Assembly (NCBI GenBank): GCA_028690255.1
Contig: JAQVBP010000047.1
Location: 1-19,813, forward strand
Length of the DNA stretch: 19,813 bases
Direction of reading: 5' to 3'
DNA from: Methanosarcinaceae archaeon
Lineage (GTDB): Archaea > Halobacteriota > Methanosarcinia > Methanosarcinales > Methanosarcinaceae
In this document: positions 6,602 to 14,637 of the stretch, piece after piece
How positions within the stretch are numbered: the stretch's first letter is position 1
Layout: each line of letters opens with the position of its first letter
Notes under the pieces: generated by a model
What the model saw: the letters and a program-made list of their open reading frames with translations, nothing else
The model's database searches: none
What the model was told of the DNA's origin: nothing
Translations under genes and position numbers: made by a program

Positions 6602-7311
6602 CTAAATTATTCTTTTCAGGTTGAAACCGAATCTCCTGCAGAATTACAGAATACCGGATTATCGGTAGGTGTGGATGTAGGCATTAAAGAATTCTTAACT
6701 TTTTCAGAAGATTTTTTGTTTTTCTTCCCTAAGGGGGTCCAGGTGGATGTAGGCATTAAAGAATTCTTAACTTTTTCAGATGGTTAGCACATCCCCAATC
6801 CTCGTTTCTTTGTAACAGAGGAAAAAGCTCTGGCTAAAGCTCAGAGAAAAATGTCTAAATTCAAAAAAGGAACTTCGGAAAGAGCAAAAGCTTTGAAAGC
6901 TGTCCAGCGTGTTCATGAAAGAATCGTAAATAAAAGAGAGGTTTTGTGCAAAAGGTAAGTCTTGATCTTGTCAGGGCTTACGATTTGATTGCTTTTGAAG
7001 ACCTGAATATAAAAAATATGATTAAAAATCCCTGTCTGGAAAAACATATTGCGGATGTAGCCTGGAATTAAATGATAACCATCACGTCTTACAAGGCAGA
7101 ATGGGCCGGTAAACGTGTGGAACTTGTCAATCCAAAAAATACATCTCAAATGTGCTCAGGTTGTAGACAAATAGTTAAAAAAGGTCTATCTGAGAGAATA
7201 CACAGTTGCCCTTTCTGTGGACTCACTCTCGATAGGGATCATAATGCTGCTATTAATATTCTCAGACTGGGGCTACAGTCTGTAGCAAACGCTAAGATGC
7301 CCCCCACTTAA
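6602..7311 (+). pseudogene. tnpB: Decayed tnpB (IS200/IS605, IS1341-type) gene
   Basis: The RuvC-like nuclease core of TnpB can be read in pieces, while the N-terminal third is missing. Piece 1 (from about 6602): YSFQVETESPAELQ, then SVGVDVGIKEFLTFS with the RuvC-I Asp. A 38-bp in-frame duplication repeats VDVGIKEFLTFS. TAG at 6785-6787 interrupts SDG-HIPNPRFF. A frameshift near 6952 then leads to KVSLDLVRAYDLIAFEDLN (RuvC-II Glu). TAA at 7069 follows AWN, and the last piece from ATG 7072 holds the zinc ribbon CSGC...CPFC and DRDHNAAINIL (RuvC-III Asp). No intact reading frame exists, so it is inactive as a nuclease unless rescued. No tnpA is nearby. Confidence 0.88.
6671..6780 (+). repeat. 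38-bp direct duplication inside tnpB
   Basis: Bases 6671-6708 and 6743-6780 are identical (GTGGATGTAGGCATTAAAGA at the start of each), 72 bases apart, so the frame is kept. The 34 bases between them encode EDFLFFFPKGVQ-like sequence unlike TnpB. This is an internal duplication after the gene decayed, or an insertion with repair. Confidence 0.9.
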
Positions 7312-7328
7312 TTGGGGGGAGTAGTCAC
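7300..7328 (+). mobile_element. Right end of the tnpB element
   Basis: CCCCCC (7300-7305) and GGGGGG (7314-7319) form a strong hairpin that contains the tnpB stop codon, followed by AGTAGTCAC (7320-7328). Overlap of the tnpB 3' end with the structured right end is normal for this family, where the same region gives the omega RNA. The GTAGTCAC tail matches the TAGTTCAC at 2606-2613. Confidence 0.65.
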
Positions 7329-7575
7329 TGGTGTTATACTTACTAAACCACTTGATTTTGGAAAGTTGATCAATCAGAAATATCTAGATGAGCGGATGAC
7401 TCAGAAGAATTATTAAGGTTAATGTTTATTGATTTCATGTTTATACGTAACATCATACATAATTATTTAATTATATATTAGGTAGTAAAGTCATATTTAC
7501 TAAATCCTTGATTTCGGAATTGAGTCCTGCCCCCGGCAAACCTGTATATAAAGATTATAAGACGGTGATCCAAAA
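7329..7575 (+). promoter_or_regulatory. Spacer with promoter candidates for the trm112 operon
   Basis: No gene seen. TATA-like boxes are TTATATATTA (7471-7480) and TATATAAAGA (7544-7553). The second is only about 32 bases from the GTG start, which would give a leader barely containing the ribosome site; the first gives a more usual leader. TTACTAAACCACTTGATTTT (7340-7359) recurs with changes as TTTACTAAATCCTTGATTTC (7496-7515). Confidence 0.35.
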
Positions 7576-7758
7576 GTGAAAAAAGACCTTATGGAAATTC
7601 TGGCCTGCCCGGTCTGCAAAGGAGAACTGGTGCTGAACGTGGTTGAAGAAAATGAAAAAGAAATCATATCCGGAACCCTTGACTGCCCTGTCTGCAAGGA
7701 GCACTACCCGATAAATGAGGGGATTCCTAACCTGCTTCCCCCTGACCTCAGAAAATAA
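7576..7758 (+). CDS. trm112: Trm112-like zinc protein (methyltransferase partner)
   Basis: 60 residues. Four cysteines in two pairs, CPVC (residues 11-14) and CPVC (35-38), bind zinc, followed by EHYPINEGIPNLLPPDLRK, the hallmark C-terminal strand and loop of Trm112 / UPF0434 proteins. Archaeal Trm112 is a small activator that holds several class I methyltransferases acting on tRNA, rRNA or release factor. The start is GTG 7576 with GGTGATC at 7564-7570; the ATG at residue 6 lacks such a site. It lies 18 bases before the next gene, probably one transcript. Length is usual for the family. Confidence 0.85.
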   Translation: MKKDLMEILACPVCKGELVLNVVEENEKEIISGTLDCPVCKEHYPINEGIPNLLPPDLRK

Positions 7759-7776
7759 AGTTGCGGAGTTTCGACC

Positions 7777-8619
7777 TTGCAGCAAACATTACAAAATGTG
7801 TTAATAAACCGTCAGGGAATTAACTCAATCGAGTTTGAAAAAGGCCGGATTGAGCTTCCCATAGCTCCGGGAGAGGATATCTCTTTTGAGATCCTGATCA
7901 CAAATTATGGCTCTCCCAGCCATATCCATCTTTCCGTAAGCGAGGAACTTAAAGGCATTGTTACCTTTTTGAGGGACAATCCCTATGTCCTGCAGGAGGA
8001 ATACATCTCGGCGGTCGCGCACATCCCCCCGGGGGGCCGGGTGTTTACCGAAGGGAAGGTCCATATCACCGCAGGTTACGGGTCCAGCAAAAAAAGCTTC
8101 CCCCTCTACCTTGGAAAAGCCGAAAAGAAAAAAGAGGACTTTTTCCCTGAAATAAAGGAGGTTCAGGCCCCGGATGAGCTCGATACCATCGGACCTTACG
8201 ATTCCTCCAGGCAAGGCTCATATGGAAAATCAGGCAATTCCGGAGCCGGGGGGGGTTCCGGGCTTCTGGCTTCGTTTCTAAAAAAGTTATCTTTCGGGAC
8301 TTCGGACCAGGATTCCCAGAAAAACACCAGGGAGACTTCCAGAAACATCCGTAACTCCCGAAAAAACCCCCAAAATCCTCCGGATTCCCTGAAAAAATCA
8401 CCGATAATCCGGAAGAAACTCCCGGAAAACTCCGGGGAAAAAGGGCTGTTCCTGGCCTCGGGAGGTTTCCTTGGTCTTATTTTCCTTTTTGCCCTTTACT
8501 TTTATCTGCCCGCAAGCTTTCAATATACAGTAAGCTTTCCCCAGGCCCTTGCCTTTTCAGTCCTGTTTGTGACCTGTACCGGCTATATTTTGATAGCAAT
8601 TATGGAAAAAGGAGGCTGA
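7777..8619 (+). CDS. Conserved archaeal membrane protein of unknown function
   Basis: 280 residues starting at TTG 7777, with GGAG at 7765-7768 as ribosome site. Residues 1-112 form a beta-rich soluble domain (IELPIAPGEDISFEILITNY, IPPGGRVFTEGKVHI) reminiscent of immunoglobulin-like or CARDB-type folds. Residues 115-220 are a polar, probably disordered linker rich in Gly, Ser, Arg, Asn and Lys. Two membrane helices end the protein (about 223-244 and 254-275) with a short charged tail, EKGG. There is no signal peptide, so the N-terminal domain would be cytoplasmic. The layout resembles DUF-type proteins of Methanosarcinales and Haloarchaea. It shares an operon with trm112, but no functional link can be read from sequence. 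Confidence 0.75.
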   Translation: MQQTLQNVLINRQGINSIEFEKGRIELPIAPGEDISFEILITNYGSPSHIHLSVSEELKGIVTFLRDNPYVLQEEYISAVAHIPPGGRVFTEGKVHITAGYGSSKKSFPLYLGKAEKKKEDFFPEIKEVQAPDELDTIGPYDSSRQGSYGKSGNSGAGGGSGLLASFLKKLSFGTSDQDSQKNTRETSRNIRNSRKNPQNPPDSLKKSPIIRKKLPENSGEKGLFLASGGFLGLIFLFALYFYLPASFQYTVSFPQALAFSVLFVTCTGYILIAIMEKGG

Positions 8620-8774
8620 GCCCCTGAATGGAAGCAGGGAAACCGGTTACCGAGAGTAAAGCGGGTAGGGTGTGGGTCAAAAAGAGATATTTCCGACCAT
8701 CAGTATTTAATTTACATCGGTTGGTGTATTATTTTTTTATATCATCAGGTAGTTGGTATTGCGTTCTTACGTTA

Positions 8775-8805
8775 GAAATATAAAGATTCGAAAATCACGA
8801 TTTTC
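8775..8805 (+). promoter_or_regulatory. pyrG promoter with palindrome
   Basis: AAATATAAAG (8776-8785) is a TATA-box candidate. Just after it GAAAATC (8790-8796) and GATTTTC (8799-8805) form a perfect 7-bp inverted repeat with 2 bases between. The palindrome would sit between the TATA box and the start of transcription (about 8806), a typical repressor operator position in archaea. GGAAG near 8819 is the ribosome site for ATG 8831. A second AT box, TTTTTTTATATCA, lies at 8731-8743. Confidence 0.5.
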
Positions 8806-8830
8806 AAAAAATAATCAAGGAAGCTGACCC

Positions 8831-10435
8831 ATGAAATATATTATAGTAACCGGGGGAGTGATGAGCGGGCTTGGGAAAGGCATCACCATCGCTTCTATTG
8901 GAAGAAACCTGAAAAACAGAGGCTATAAGGTTACGGCTATCAAGATCGACCCTTACATCAATATTGATGCAGGCACCATGAGCCCCTTCCAGCATGGGGA
9001 GGTCTTCGTGCTCAAGGACGGGGGAGAGGTAGATCTGGACCTGGGAAACTACGAGCGTTTCCTTGACACGGAACTTACCGGGGACCACAACCTGACCACC
9101 GGCAAGATCTACCAGGCTGTAATCAACAAGGAAAGAAGGGGCGACTACCTTGGAAAGACCGTCCAGATCATCCCCCACATAACAAACGAGATCAAAAACA
9201 GGATCCGCAAGGTCTCAGCCCGGAGCGGGGCTGACATCTGCCTGGTGGAAATCGGGGGGACCGTGGGAGATATCGAAAGTATGCCCTTCCTGGAAGCTGT
9301 CCGTCAGATGCACGGGGAAGAGGCGCCTGAAAACATCGTTTTCATCCACGTGACCCTGGTTGTGGAAGACCTGCAGGGCGAGCAGAAGACCAAACCCTCT
9401 CAGCACTCGGTAAAGGACCTGAGAATGCTTGGCCTGAGACCGGACGTGATCGTTACCAGGTCCCATACTCCCCTAAAGGAGGAGGCAAAGGAAAAGATCT
9501 CCCTTTTCTGTGACGTGCCCCCGGAACTGGTTATCAGCGCCCATGACGCCCCGGATATCTACGAAGTCCCCCTTGAACTTGAAAAGCAGGGCCTTACCAC
9601 CAGGCTCATGAAGAGACTGCAGCTCGAATCCGTTGTCGAGGATACGGACTGGAAACAGATGGTCCAAAAGATGAAGAGCATGAAGACCGGGGTCAACCTG
9701 GCAATCGTCGGGAAATACACCAACCTTGAAGACTCTTATCTGAGCATCTTCGAAGCCGTCAAGCACGGGGCCATTGAGTGCGGCTGTAAGGCAAACATCA
9801 AAATGGTCGAAGCCGAGGTTCTGGAAAACGACCCGGCAGAGCTTGAAAAGCTCAAACAGTACGACGGTATACTGATCCCCGGCGGGTTCGGGGAACGCGG
9901 GACCGAAGGCAAGATGCTTGCCATAAGGTGCGCCCGGGAAAACAACATCCCCTTCCTTGGAATCTGCATGGGTATGCAGCTTGCGGTAATCGAGTTTGCA
10001 AGAAACGTTGCAAACCTGGAAGGTGCAAACTCCACCGAGTTCGACGAGAACAACCCTTACCCCGTAATTGACATCCTCCCCGAACAGGCCGGAGTTGACG
10101 ACCTGGGCGGGACCATGCGCCTCGGAGACTACGAGGCTGTCCTCAAGGAAGGTTCAGTTGCCGAAAAAATCTACGGTAGCAACTACATCGTGGAGCGCCA
10201 CAGGCACAGGTACGAGGTCAACCCCGAGTTCGTGGAAAAACTTGAATCCTTCGGGATGGTCTTTTCCGGCAAGAATAAAAACAGGATGGAGATTGCCGAA
10301 ATCCCGGATAAACGCTACTTCTTCTCATCCCAGTTCCACCCGGAGTTCAGGTCAAGACCCGGCAGGCCATCTCCTCCTTTCAGGGCCCTTGTAGCGGCTA
10401 TGTGTGAGTACAAAAAAACAAAAGAAGAAAAGTGA
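8831..10435 (+). CDS. pyrG: CTP synthase
   Basis: 534 residues, full length. It makes CTP from UTP, ATP and glutamine, the last step of de novo pyrimidine nucleotide synthesis. The N-terminal synthetase domain (about 1-267) opens with MKYIIVTGGVMSGLGKGIT (P-loop), then IKIDPYINIDAGTMSPFQHG and GGTVGDIES. The C-terminal class I glutamine amidotransferase domain has IPGGFGERG, the nucleophile Cys379 in FLGICMGMQ, and His503/Glu505 in SQFHPEF. All catalytic residues are present. It appears monocistronic, with its own promoter and palindrome upstream and a hairpin before the convergent thiC. Confidence 0.98.
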   Translation: MKYIIVTGGVMSGLGKGITIASIGRNLKNRGYKVTAIKIDPYINIDAGTMSPFQHGEVFVLKDGGEVDLDLGNYERFLDTELTGDHNLTTGKIYQAVINKERRGDYLGKTVQIIPHITNEIKNRIRKVSARSGADICLVEIGGTVGDIESMPFLEAVRQMHGEEAPENIVFIHVTLVVEDLQGEQKTKPSQHSVKDLRMLGLRPDVIVTRSHTPLKEEAKEKISLFCDVPPELVISAHDAPDIYEVPLELEKQGLTTRLMKRLQLESVVEDTDWKQMVQKMKSMKTGVNLAIVGKYTNLEDSYLSIFEAVKHGAIECGCKANIKMVEAEVLENDPAELEKLKQYDGILIPGGFGERGTEGKMLAIRCARENNIPFLGICMGMQLAVIEFARNVANLEGANSTEFDENNPYPVIDILPEQAGVDDLGGTMRLGDYEAVLKEGSVAEKIYGSNYIVERHRHRYEVNPEFVEKLESFGMVFSGKNKNRMEIAEIPDKRYFFSSQFHPEFRSRPGRPSPPFRALVAAMCEYKKTKEEK

Positions 10436-10436
10436 A

Positions 10437-10509
10437 TGAAAAATACACACATGAAACTCTTTGTGTAACAGGCACAAACAAATGAAAGTACACGGTACTT
10501 TCATACCAA
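10437..10509 (+). repeat. 3'-end repeat, copy 2 (after pyrG)
   Basis: Begins one base after the pyrG stop and matches the minus strand of 4984-5059. TGAAAGTA (10493-10500 region) and TACTTTCA close a hairpin. Orientation relative to the gene is the same as at uspA2: the repeat follows the gene in sense direction. Confidence 0.75.
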
Positions 10510-10529
10510 GTAAAAGTATAAGAAAAAGT

Positions 10530-10550
10530 AAAAGGCCAAGTCGGCCTTTT
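10530..10550. terminator. Bidirectional terminator between pyrG and thiC
   Basis: AAAAGGCC (10530-10537) and GGCCTTTT (10543-10550) form a perfect 8-bp stem with a 5-base loop and T-rich flank after it. It lies between convergent genes, so it can serve both strands. The T-rich stretch up to about 10640 would give U-poor but A-rich RNA for thiC and U-rich RNA for pyrG. Confidence 0.7.
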
Positions 10551-10643
10551 CTCTTTCTTTATCGTATTATTCTTTGTTTTTCGTTTCTGTTTTTATCTTT
10601 TTCATATTTATTTCAGAAACGCTTTTTCAACAGGGAGTTATTT

Positions 10644-11924
10644 TCAGTCTTTTTCTTTCGCGAAAGCTTCCTTAACGATCTTCACGGCGCAGAGTTCTCC
10701 GCACATGGAACAGGCCTCACTTTCGGTCTTTCGGGCGTCCCGGATCATTCGGGCCCGGTCTCCGTCGATTGCGAGGTCGAACTGTTTTTCCCAGTCCAGG
10801 TCCCTGCGGGCACAGGCCATTTCCCGGTCATGTTCCCGGGCCTTTTCGCGCGGACCTTCTTTTACCAGGTCGATTGTGTGGGCCGCGATTTTCGTAACCA
10901 GAAGCCCTTCCTTTATGTCTTCTTTCGTGGGGAGGGCCAGGTGTTCCGAGGGAGTCACCATACAGAGGAAATCCGTTCCGTACATCCCGGCAACCGCGCC
11001 CCCTATGGCCCCTGTGATGTGGTCAAAGCCAGGAGCAATGTCCGTAACAAGGGGGCCGAGGAGGTAGAGAGGGGCCCCGTCACAGAGCTCTTTCATACCC
11101 CGGACACTCAGTTCGATCTCATCCAGGGGGACGTGCCCCGGGCCTTCCACGAAGGTCTGAACATCGGCCGCACGGCAGCGTTTTACGAGTTCGCCCAGGG
11201 TGATGAACTCCATGAACTTCGGACGGTCCGAGGCATCGTGCAGGCAGCCCGGACGCATACTGTCCCCGAGACTGATGGTCATGTCGTATTCCTTTGCGAT
11301 TTCCATGAGGTAATCGAACTCGGCATAGAAGGGGTTGTCTTCCCCGTTGTGGAGCATCCAGGCCAGGGTAAAGGACCCGCCCCGGCTTACCACGTGCATG
11401 ATCCGGTCGCTCTGCCTGAGGCGTTCGAGGCTGTTCCGGTTTACTCCCGCATGAACGGTCACGAAGTCCACGCCCTGTTCGGCGTGTTTCCGGACAGCGT
11501 TGAACATGTCGTCCGAGGTCATTTCCACAACAGCCTTCCGGGAGGCTGCGGCCTGGTAGATCGGAACCGTCCCGACCGGGATCTCGACGGCTTCGAGTAT
11601 CCTTTTGCGGATGGCGTCCAGGTCCCCGCCTGTCGAGAGATCCATTACCGCACTGGCCCCGTAGTTCTGGGCAATAACTGCCTTTTCGACCTCAGACTCG
11701 ATGTCAATGTAATCCCTGGAGGTACCTATGTTGGCGTTGATCTTGGTGCTCATGTACTTCCCGATCCCGACAGGCCTTGTCTCTCGCCTGAGATTCCGGG
11801 GGATGGCGACCAGGCCCTTTGCCACGCAGGAACAAAGGGTTTCGGGGGCGATGCCCTCAGCTTCTGCTACGGCCTGGATTACGGGGGTGATAATTCCCTT
11901 TTTTGCGTCTTCCATCAGTGTCAT
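10644..11924 (-). CDS. thiC: Phosphomethylpyrimidine synthase
   Basis: 426 residues. ThiC is a radical SAM enzyme that rearranges aminoimidazole ribotide to HMP phosphate, the pyrimidine half of thiamine. Family landmarks are clear: NANIGTS near residue 63, AVMDLSTGGD, VTVHAGV, SRGGSF, LGDSMRPGCLHDA, VEGPGHVP and GPLVTDIAPGFDHITGAIGG. The cluster-binding cysteines near the C-terminus read CSMCGELC (405-412), that is C-x2-C-x3-C. It is the short archaeal form, without the long N-terminal domain of the E. coli enzyme. ATG 11924 follows GGAG (11935-11932 on the minus strand). No THI-box (TPP riboswitch) pattern is apparent upstream. Confidence 0.96.
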   Translation of the reverse strand: MTLMEDAKKGIITPVIQAVAEAEGIAPETLCSCVAKGLVAIPRNLRRETRPVGIGKYMSTKINANIGTSRDYIDIESEVEKAVIAQNYGASAVMDLSTGGDLDAIRKRILEAVEIPVGTVPIYQAAASRKAVVEMTSDDMFNAVRKHAEQGVDFVTVHAGVNRNSLERLRQSDRIMHVVSRGGSFTLAWMLHNGEDNPFYAEFDYLMEIAKEYDMTISLGDSMRPGCLHDASDRPKFMEFITLGELVKRCRAADVQTFVEGPGHVPLDEIELSVRGMKELCDGAPLYLLGPLVTDIAPGFDHITGAIGGAVAGMYGTDFLCMVTPSEHLALPTKEDIKEGLLVTKIAAHTIDLVKEGPREKAREHDREMACARRDLDWEKQFDLAIDGDRARMIRDARKTESEACSMCGELCAVKIVKEAFAKEKD

Positions 11925-11960
11925 TGTAACTCCGTGAAATAATGTGGATAAGGGTTATAG

Positions 11961-11976
11961 GGTTATAATATTGAAG
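11961..11976 (-). promoter_or_regulatory. thiC promoter candidate
   Basis: On the minus strand TTCAATATTATAACC, with ATATTATAA as TATA box, lies about 40-48 bases upstream of the thiC ATG. The short implied leader (about 15-20 bases) argues against a leader riboswitch. Confidence 0.4.
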
Positions 11977-12012
11977 TGATGATAAAGGTAAACTTGGTCA
12001 TTAATAATTAAT

Positions 12013-12038
12013 GATTAGTGATTAGTGATTAGTGATTA
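12013..12038. repeat. Short 7-bp tandem repeat
   Basis: GATTAGT repeated three times (12013-12033) and GATTA of a fourth copy, in the spacer between divergent thiC and topA. It is probably slippage; the spacing does not suggest binding sites on one face of the helix. Confidence 0.6.
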
Positions 12039-12129
12039 AGTTGTGCTGTCTGGTTTGCAGAGTAGAACAATATGCAGATATATAGTTTTTTACGTTGATT
12101 CAGCCCCTTCCGATGATCATTAACAATGA

Positions 12130-12210
12130 TATATATAAATAATGTCCGGCTCTAAATGAGCCGGATATGCGGATAAAAGAACTTATTCCCCTTTCGGGGA
12201 ACTCTTTTAT
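12130..12210 (+). promoter_or_regulatory. topA promoter and structured leader
   Basis: TATATATAAAT (12130-12140) is a strong TATA box, predicting transcription from about 12160 and a leader near 100 bases, long for this window. A first perfect stem, TCCGGCTC (12145-12152) with GAGCCGGA (12158-12165), overlaps the predicted start. A second, longer hairpin pairs ATAAAAGA (12173-12180) with TCTTTTAT (12203-12210) and TTCCCC (12186-12191) with GGGGAA (12196-12201). The second ends 48 bases before the topA ATG. It could be a regulatory or attenuating structure. Confidence 0.45.
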
Positions 12211-12258
12211 AGGCAGTGCAGGTCTTTATTTACAATCGAAAATTTCGGGGTATCCAGC

Positions 12259-14637
12259 ATGACAGTTGTCGCATTCGCAGAAAAAAACAAGGCCGCAGCC
12301 CAGATCTCGATGATCCTGGGGGAGGGACAGGTCGAAAAGCTTTCAGTGCACGGGCTGCCTGCGTACGAGTTTCGGTGGAAAGGGGAAGAATGGGTCGTTA
12401 TGGGACTTTCCGGGCACATCATGAACTACGATTTTCCTGCCGAGTACAACAAATGGCGGGAGGTCGATCCCGCTTTACTCCTTGAGGTCTACCCCGAAAA
12501 ACAGGTGACAAGAGAGGAATACGCAGCCGCCGTAAAGGCGCTTTCCAAACGGGCGGACCGGATCATCCTTGCCTGTGACTACGACCGGGAAGGGGAAAAC
12601 ATAGGCTTTGAGGCAAAGACCCTGGCCGAGGAGATTGTAAACGTTCCCGTTTACAGAGCCCGTTTTTCCTCCCTTTCCCCGGCAGAAGTCAGGAAAGCCT
12701 TTGAAAACCTGCTGGACCCTGATTATAACATGGCCATGGCCGCAGAAGCCCGACAGATCCTGGACCTGAAGATGGGAGCCGCTTTTACTCGCTTCGTGAC
12801 CCTGGCCGTCCGGGAGCGGGCCCAGACAAAGGGAGTGCTTTCCATCGGGCCCTGCCAGACCCCGACCTGCGGTTTCGTCTACGAGCGGGAAAAGATGATC
12901 CGGGACTTCCAGGAAAAGGATTTCTGGAAAATTACAGCCCTCTTTGCTCCCGGAACCGCCAAAACTGCCGAAACGGCCGGAAAAGCGGAGTTTGAAGGCA
13001 CTCACCGGGCGGGAAACATCCGGGAAAAGGAAAAAGCCGAGGAAATCTTCAGGAAAGTGAAAGGAGCAGAAAAAGGACTTGTGGCCAAAAAGACGGTGAA
13101 AGCCGTAAAGACCAGTCCCCCGAACCCCTTAAACACCACCGAGTTTCTGAAGCGGGCCTCCAAATTCCTGGGAGTCAGTCCGGAGGCAGCCCTGGAAATT
13201 GCGGAACAGCTCTACCTTGCGGGATTTACGAGTTACCCCAGGACCGAGACGAATAAATACGAGGACGGTTTCGACTTTAAGTCTATTCTTAAAGGTTTTT
13301 CCGGGCAAAAGGAGTACAGGCCCTTTGCAGAAAAGATCCTCTCAAAACCGGTCAAACCGAAAAACGGGACCAAAGACGGGCACGACCACCCCCCTATCCA
13401 CCCGATCCGGGCCGCATCAGGGGCTGAAATAAGCTCCGCCGTGGGAATCCCTAAAGCTTCCGAGGTCTACGACCTGATCGCCAGGCACTTCCTGGCAAAC
13501 CTGATGCCAGATGCTGTTTTTGAAAAAACTCACCTGCAGCTCCTCATAAAGGAAGAGCCCTTCAACAGTGCGGGTTCGGTCCAAAAAGAGGAGGGGTGGC
13601 TTGAGGTATACCCCTTCGAGAACAAAACGGAAAAACTCCTGCCCTATGTGGAAGAAGGGCAGGAAGTTGACGTGAAGAAAATCAGGAACACGAAATCAAA
13701 GACAAGCCCTCCGAAAAAGCTTACGGAAGCCGAGCTTCTGACTCTCATGGATAAACACGGAATAGGGACGAAGGCAACGGCTCCCGCTCACATAGAAACG
13801 AACAAAAAACGCGGTTATTTCGAGACAAAGGGCAAGTCCGTTTCCATTCTGGATACGGGCTTTACCCTGATGGACGGGCTTTCCCGGTCCGTGCCCATCC
13901 TGGTCAGGCCCGAGGTCCGGGCAAAGGTCGAGGCTCTGGTCCAGCAGGTGGAGGACGGTAAAAAAGAGTTTGAGGCGGCCCTTGAGGAGGGAACGGCCCT
14001 CATCCGGGAGATGTATTCCCAGCTTGAAACAGGTAAAAAAGAGCTTATTTCAAGCATTGCCGGAACGATTCGGGACGAAGCCGCAATGGAAGATAAGAAA
14101 AACTATATCGGGACCTGTCCCGAATGCGGACACGTGCTCAGGATAGTCCAGACCGAAAAGGGCAGGTTCGTGGGCTGCACCTGGTACCCGGAGTGCACAA
14201 ACTCCTACCCCCTCCCGAAGACCGGGACCCTTTCGGTCCTGCGTTCGAAGGCCTGTAAGAAAGACGGGGCTGCGGTTTTGAAGGTGGGAAATAAGTACCA
14301 CTGGACTGTCGGGATCGGGCCCTGTTTTGCCTGCGAGCTTGAAAAGGAGTGCTATCCCCCGGAAATCGTGGGCCCCTGTCCGAGCTGTGAGGGGAGTATG
14401 TTTCTGATCAACCTTAAGGACAAACGTTTTCTGGGTTGCACGAAGCGCTGCGGGTACACACATTCCGTCCCGAAGGCCGGGAGGTTGACCCTTCTTGACC
14501 GGACCTGCGAGAGCTGCGGCTGGAAGCTGTTCAGGATGAAGGAGCAGGAAAAAGATGCTGTGGAATCCTGTGTGAACCGGCGCTGTGAAGAAGGCAGGAA
14601 GTTCTGGAAAGAGTTTCGGGCGGATCTAAAAAAGTAA
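12259..14637 (+). CDS. topA: DNA topoisomerase I (type IA)
   Basis: 792 residues. It relaxes negatively supercoiled DNA by a transient 5'-phosphotyrosine link. The Toprim domain starts the protein (FAEKNKAAAQISMILG, Glu8) and has DYDREGE at 107-113. The active-site Tyr326 lies in AGFTSYPRTETNKY. HPIRAA and LTEAELLTLMDKHGIGTKAT belong to the conserved core. The C-terminus from about residue 618 has a series of four-cysteine zinc ribbons: CPEC...C...C, a CKK...CFAC...C module, CPSCEGSMF...C...C, and CESCGWKLF...C...C. The start ATG 12259 follows a GGGGT stretch about 10 bases upstream. No fused helicase domain, so this is not reverse gyrase, which fits a mesophile. A structured leader lies upstream. 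Confidence 0.95.
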   Translation: MTVVAFAEKNKAAAQISMILGEGQVEKLSVHGLPAYEFRWKGEEWVVMGLSGHIMNYDFPAEYNKWREVDPALLLEVYPEKQVTREEYAAAVKALSKRADRIILACDYDREGENIGFEAKTLAEEIVNVPVYRARFSSLSPAEVRKAFENLLDPDYNMAMAAEARQILDLKMGAAFTRFVTLAVRERAQTKGVLSIGPCQTPTCGFVYEREKMIRDFQEKDFWKITALFAPGTAKTAETAGKAEFEGTHRAGNIREKEKAEEIFRKVKGAEKGLVAKKTVKAVKTSPPNPLNTTEFLKRASKFLGVSPEAALEIAEQLYLAGFTSYPRTETNKYEDGFDFKSILKGFSGQKEYRPFAEKILSKPVKPKNGTKDGHDHPPIHPIRAASGAEISSAVGIPKASEVYDLIARHFLANLMPDAVFEKTHLQLLIKEEPFNSAGSVQKEEGWLEVYPFENKTEKLLPYVEEGQEVDVKKIRNTKSKTSPPKKLTEAELLTLMDKHGIGTKATAPAHIETNKKRGYFETKGKSVSILDTGFTLMDGLSRSVPILVRPEVRAKVEALVQQVEDGKKEFEAALEEGTALIREMYSQLETGKKELISSIAGTIRDEAAMEDKKNYIGTCPECGHVLRIVQTEKGRFVGCTWYPECTNSYPLPKTGTLSVLRSKACKKDGAAVLKVGNKYHWTVGIGPCFACELEKECYPPEIVGPCPSCEGSMFLINLKDKRFLGCTKRCGYTHSVPKAGRLTLLDRTCESCGWKLFRMKEQEKDAVESCVNRRCEEGRKFWKEFRADLKK

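Noticed and set aside
10461..11942. A 493-codon plus-strand frame opposite thiC.
   Set aside because: It mirrors the thiC gene on the other strand; its sequence has no family features, and thiC is unambiguous with all motifs. The long open antisense frame results from GC-rich codon choice.
11925..12258. TPP riboswitch for thiC.
   Set aside because: The conserved CUGAGA and GGA-type core is not visible on the minus strand, and the TATA box leaves a leader too short for one.
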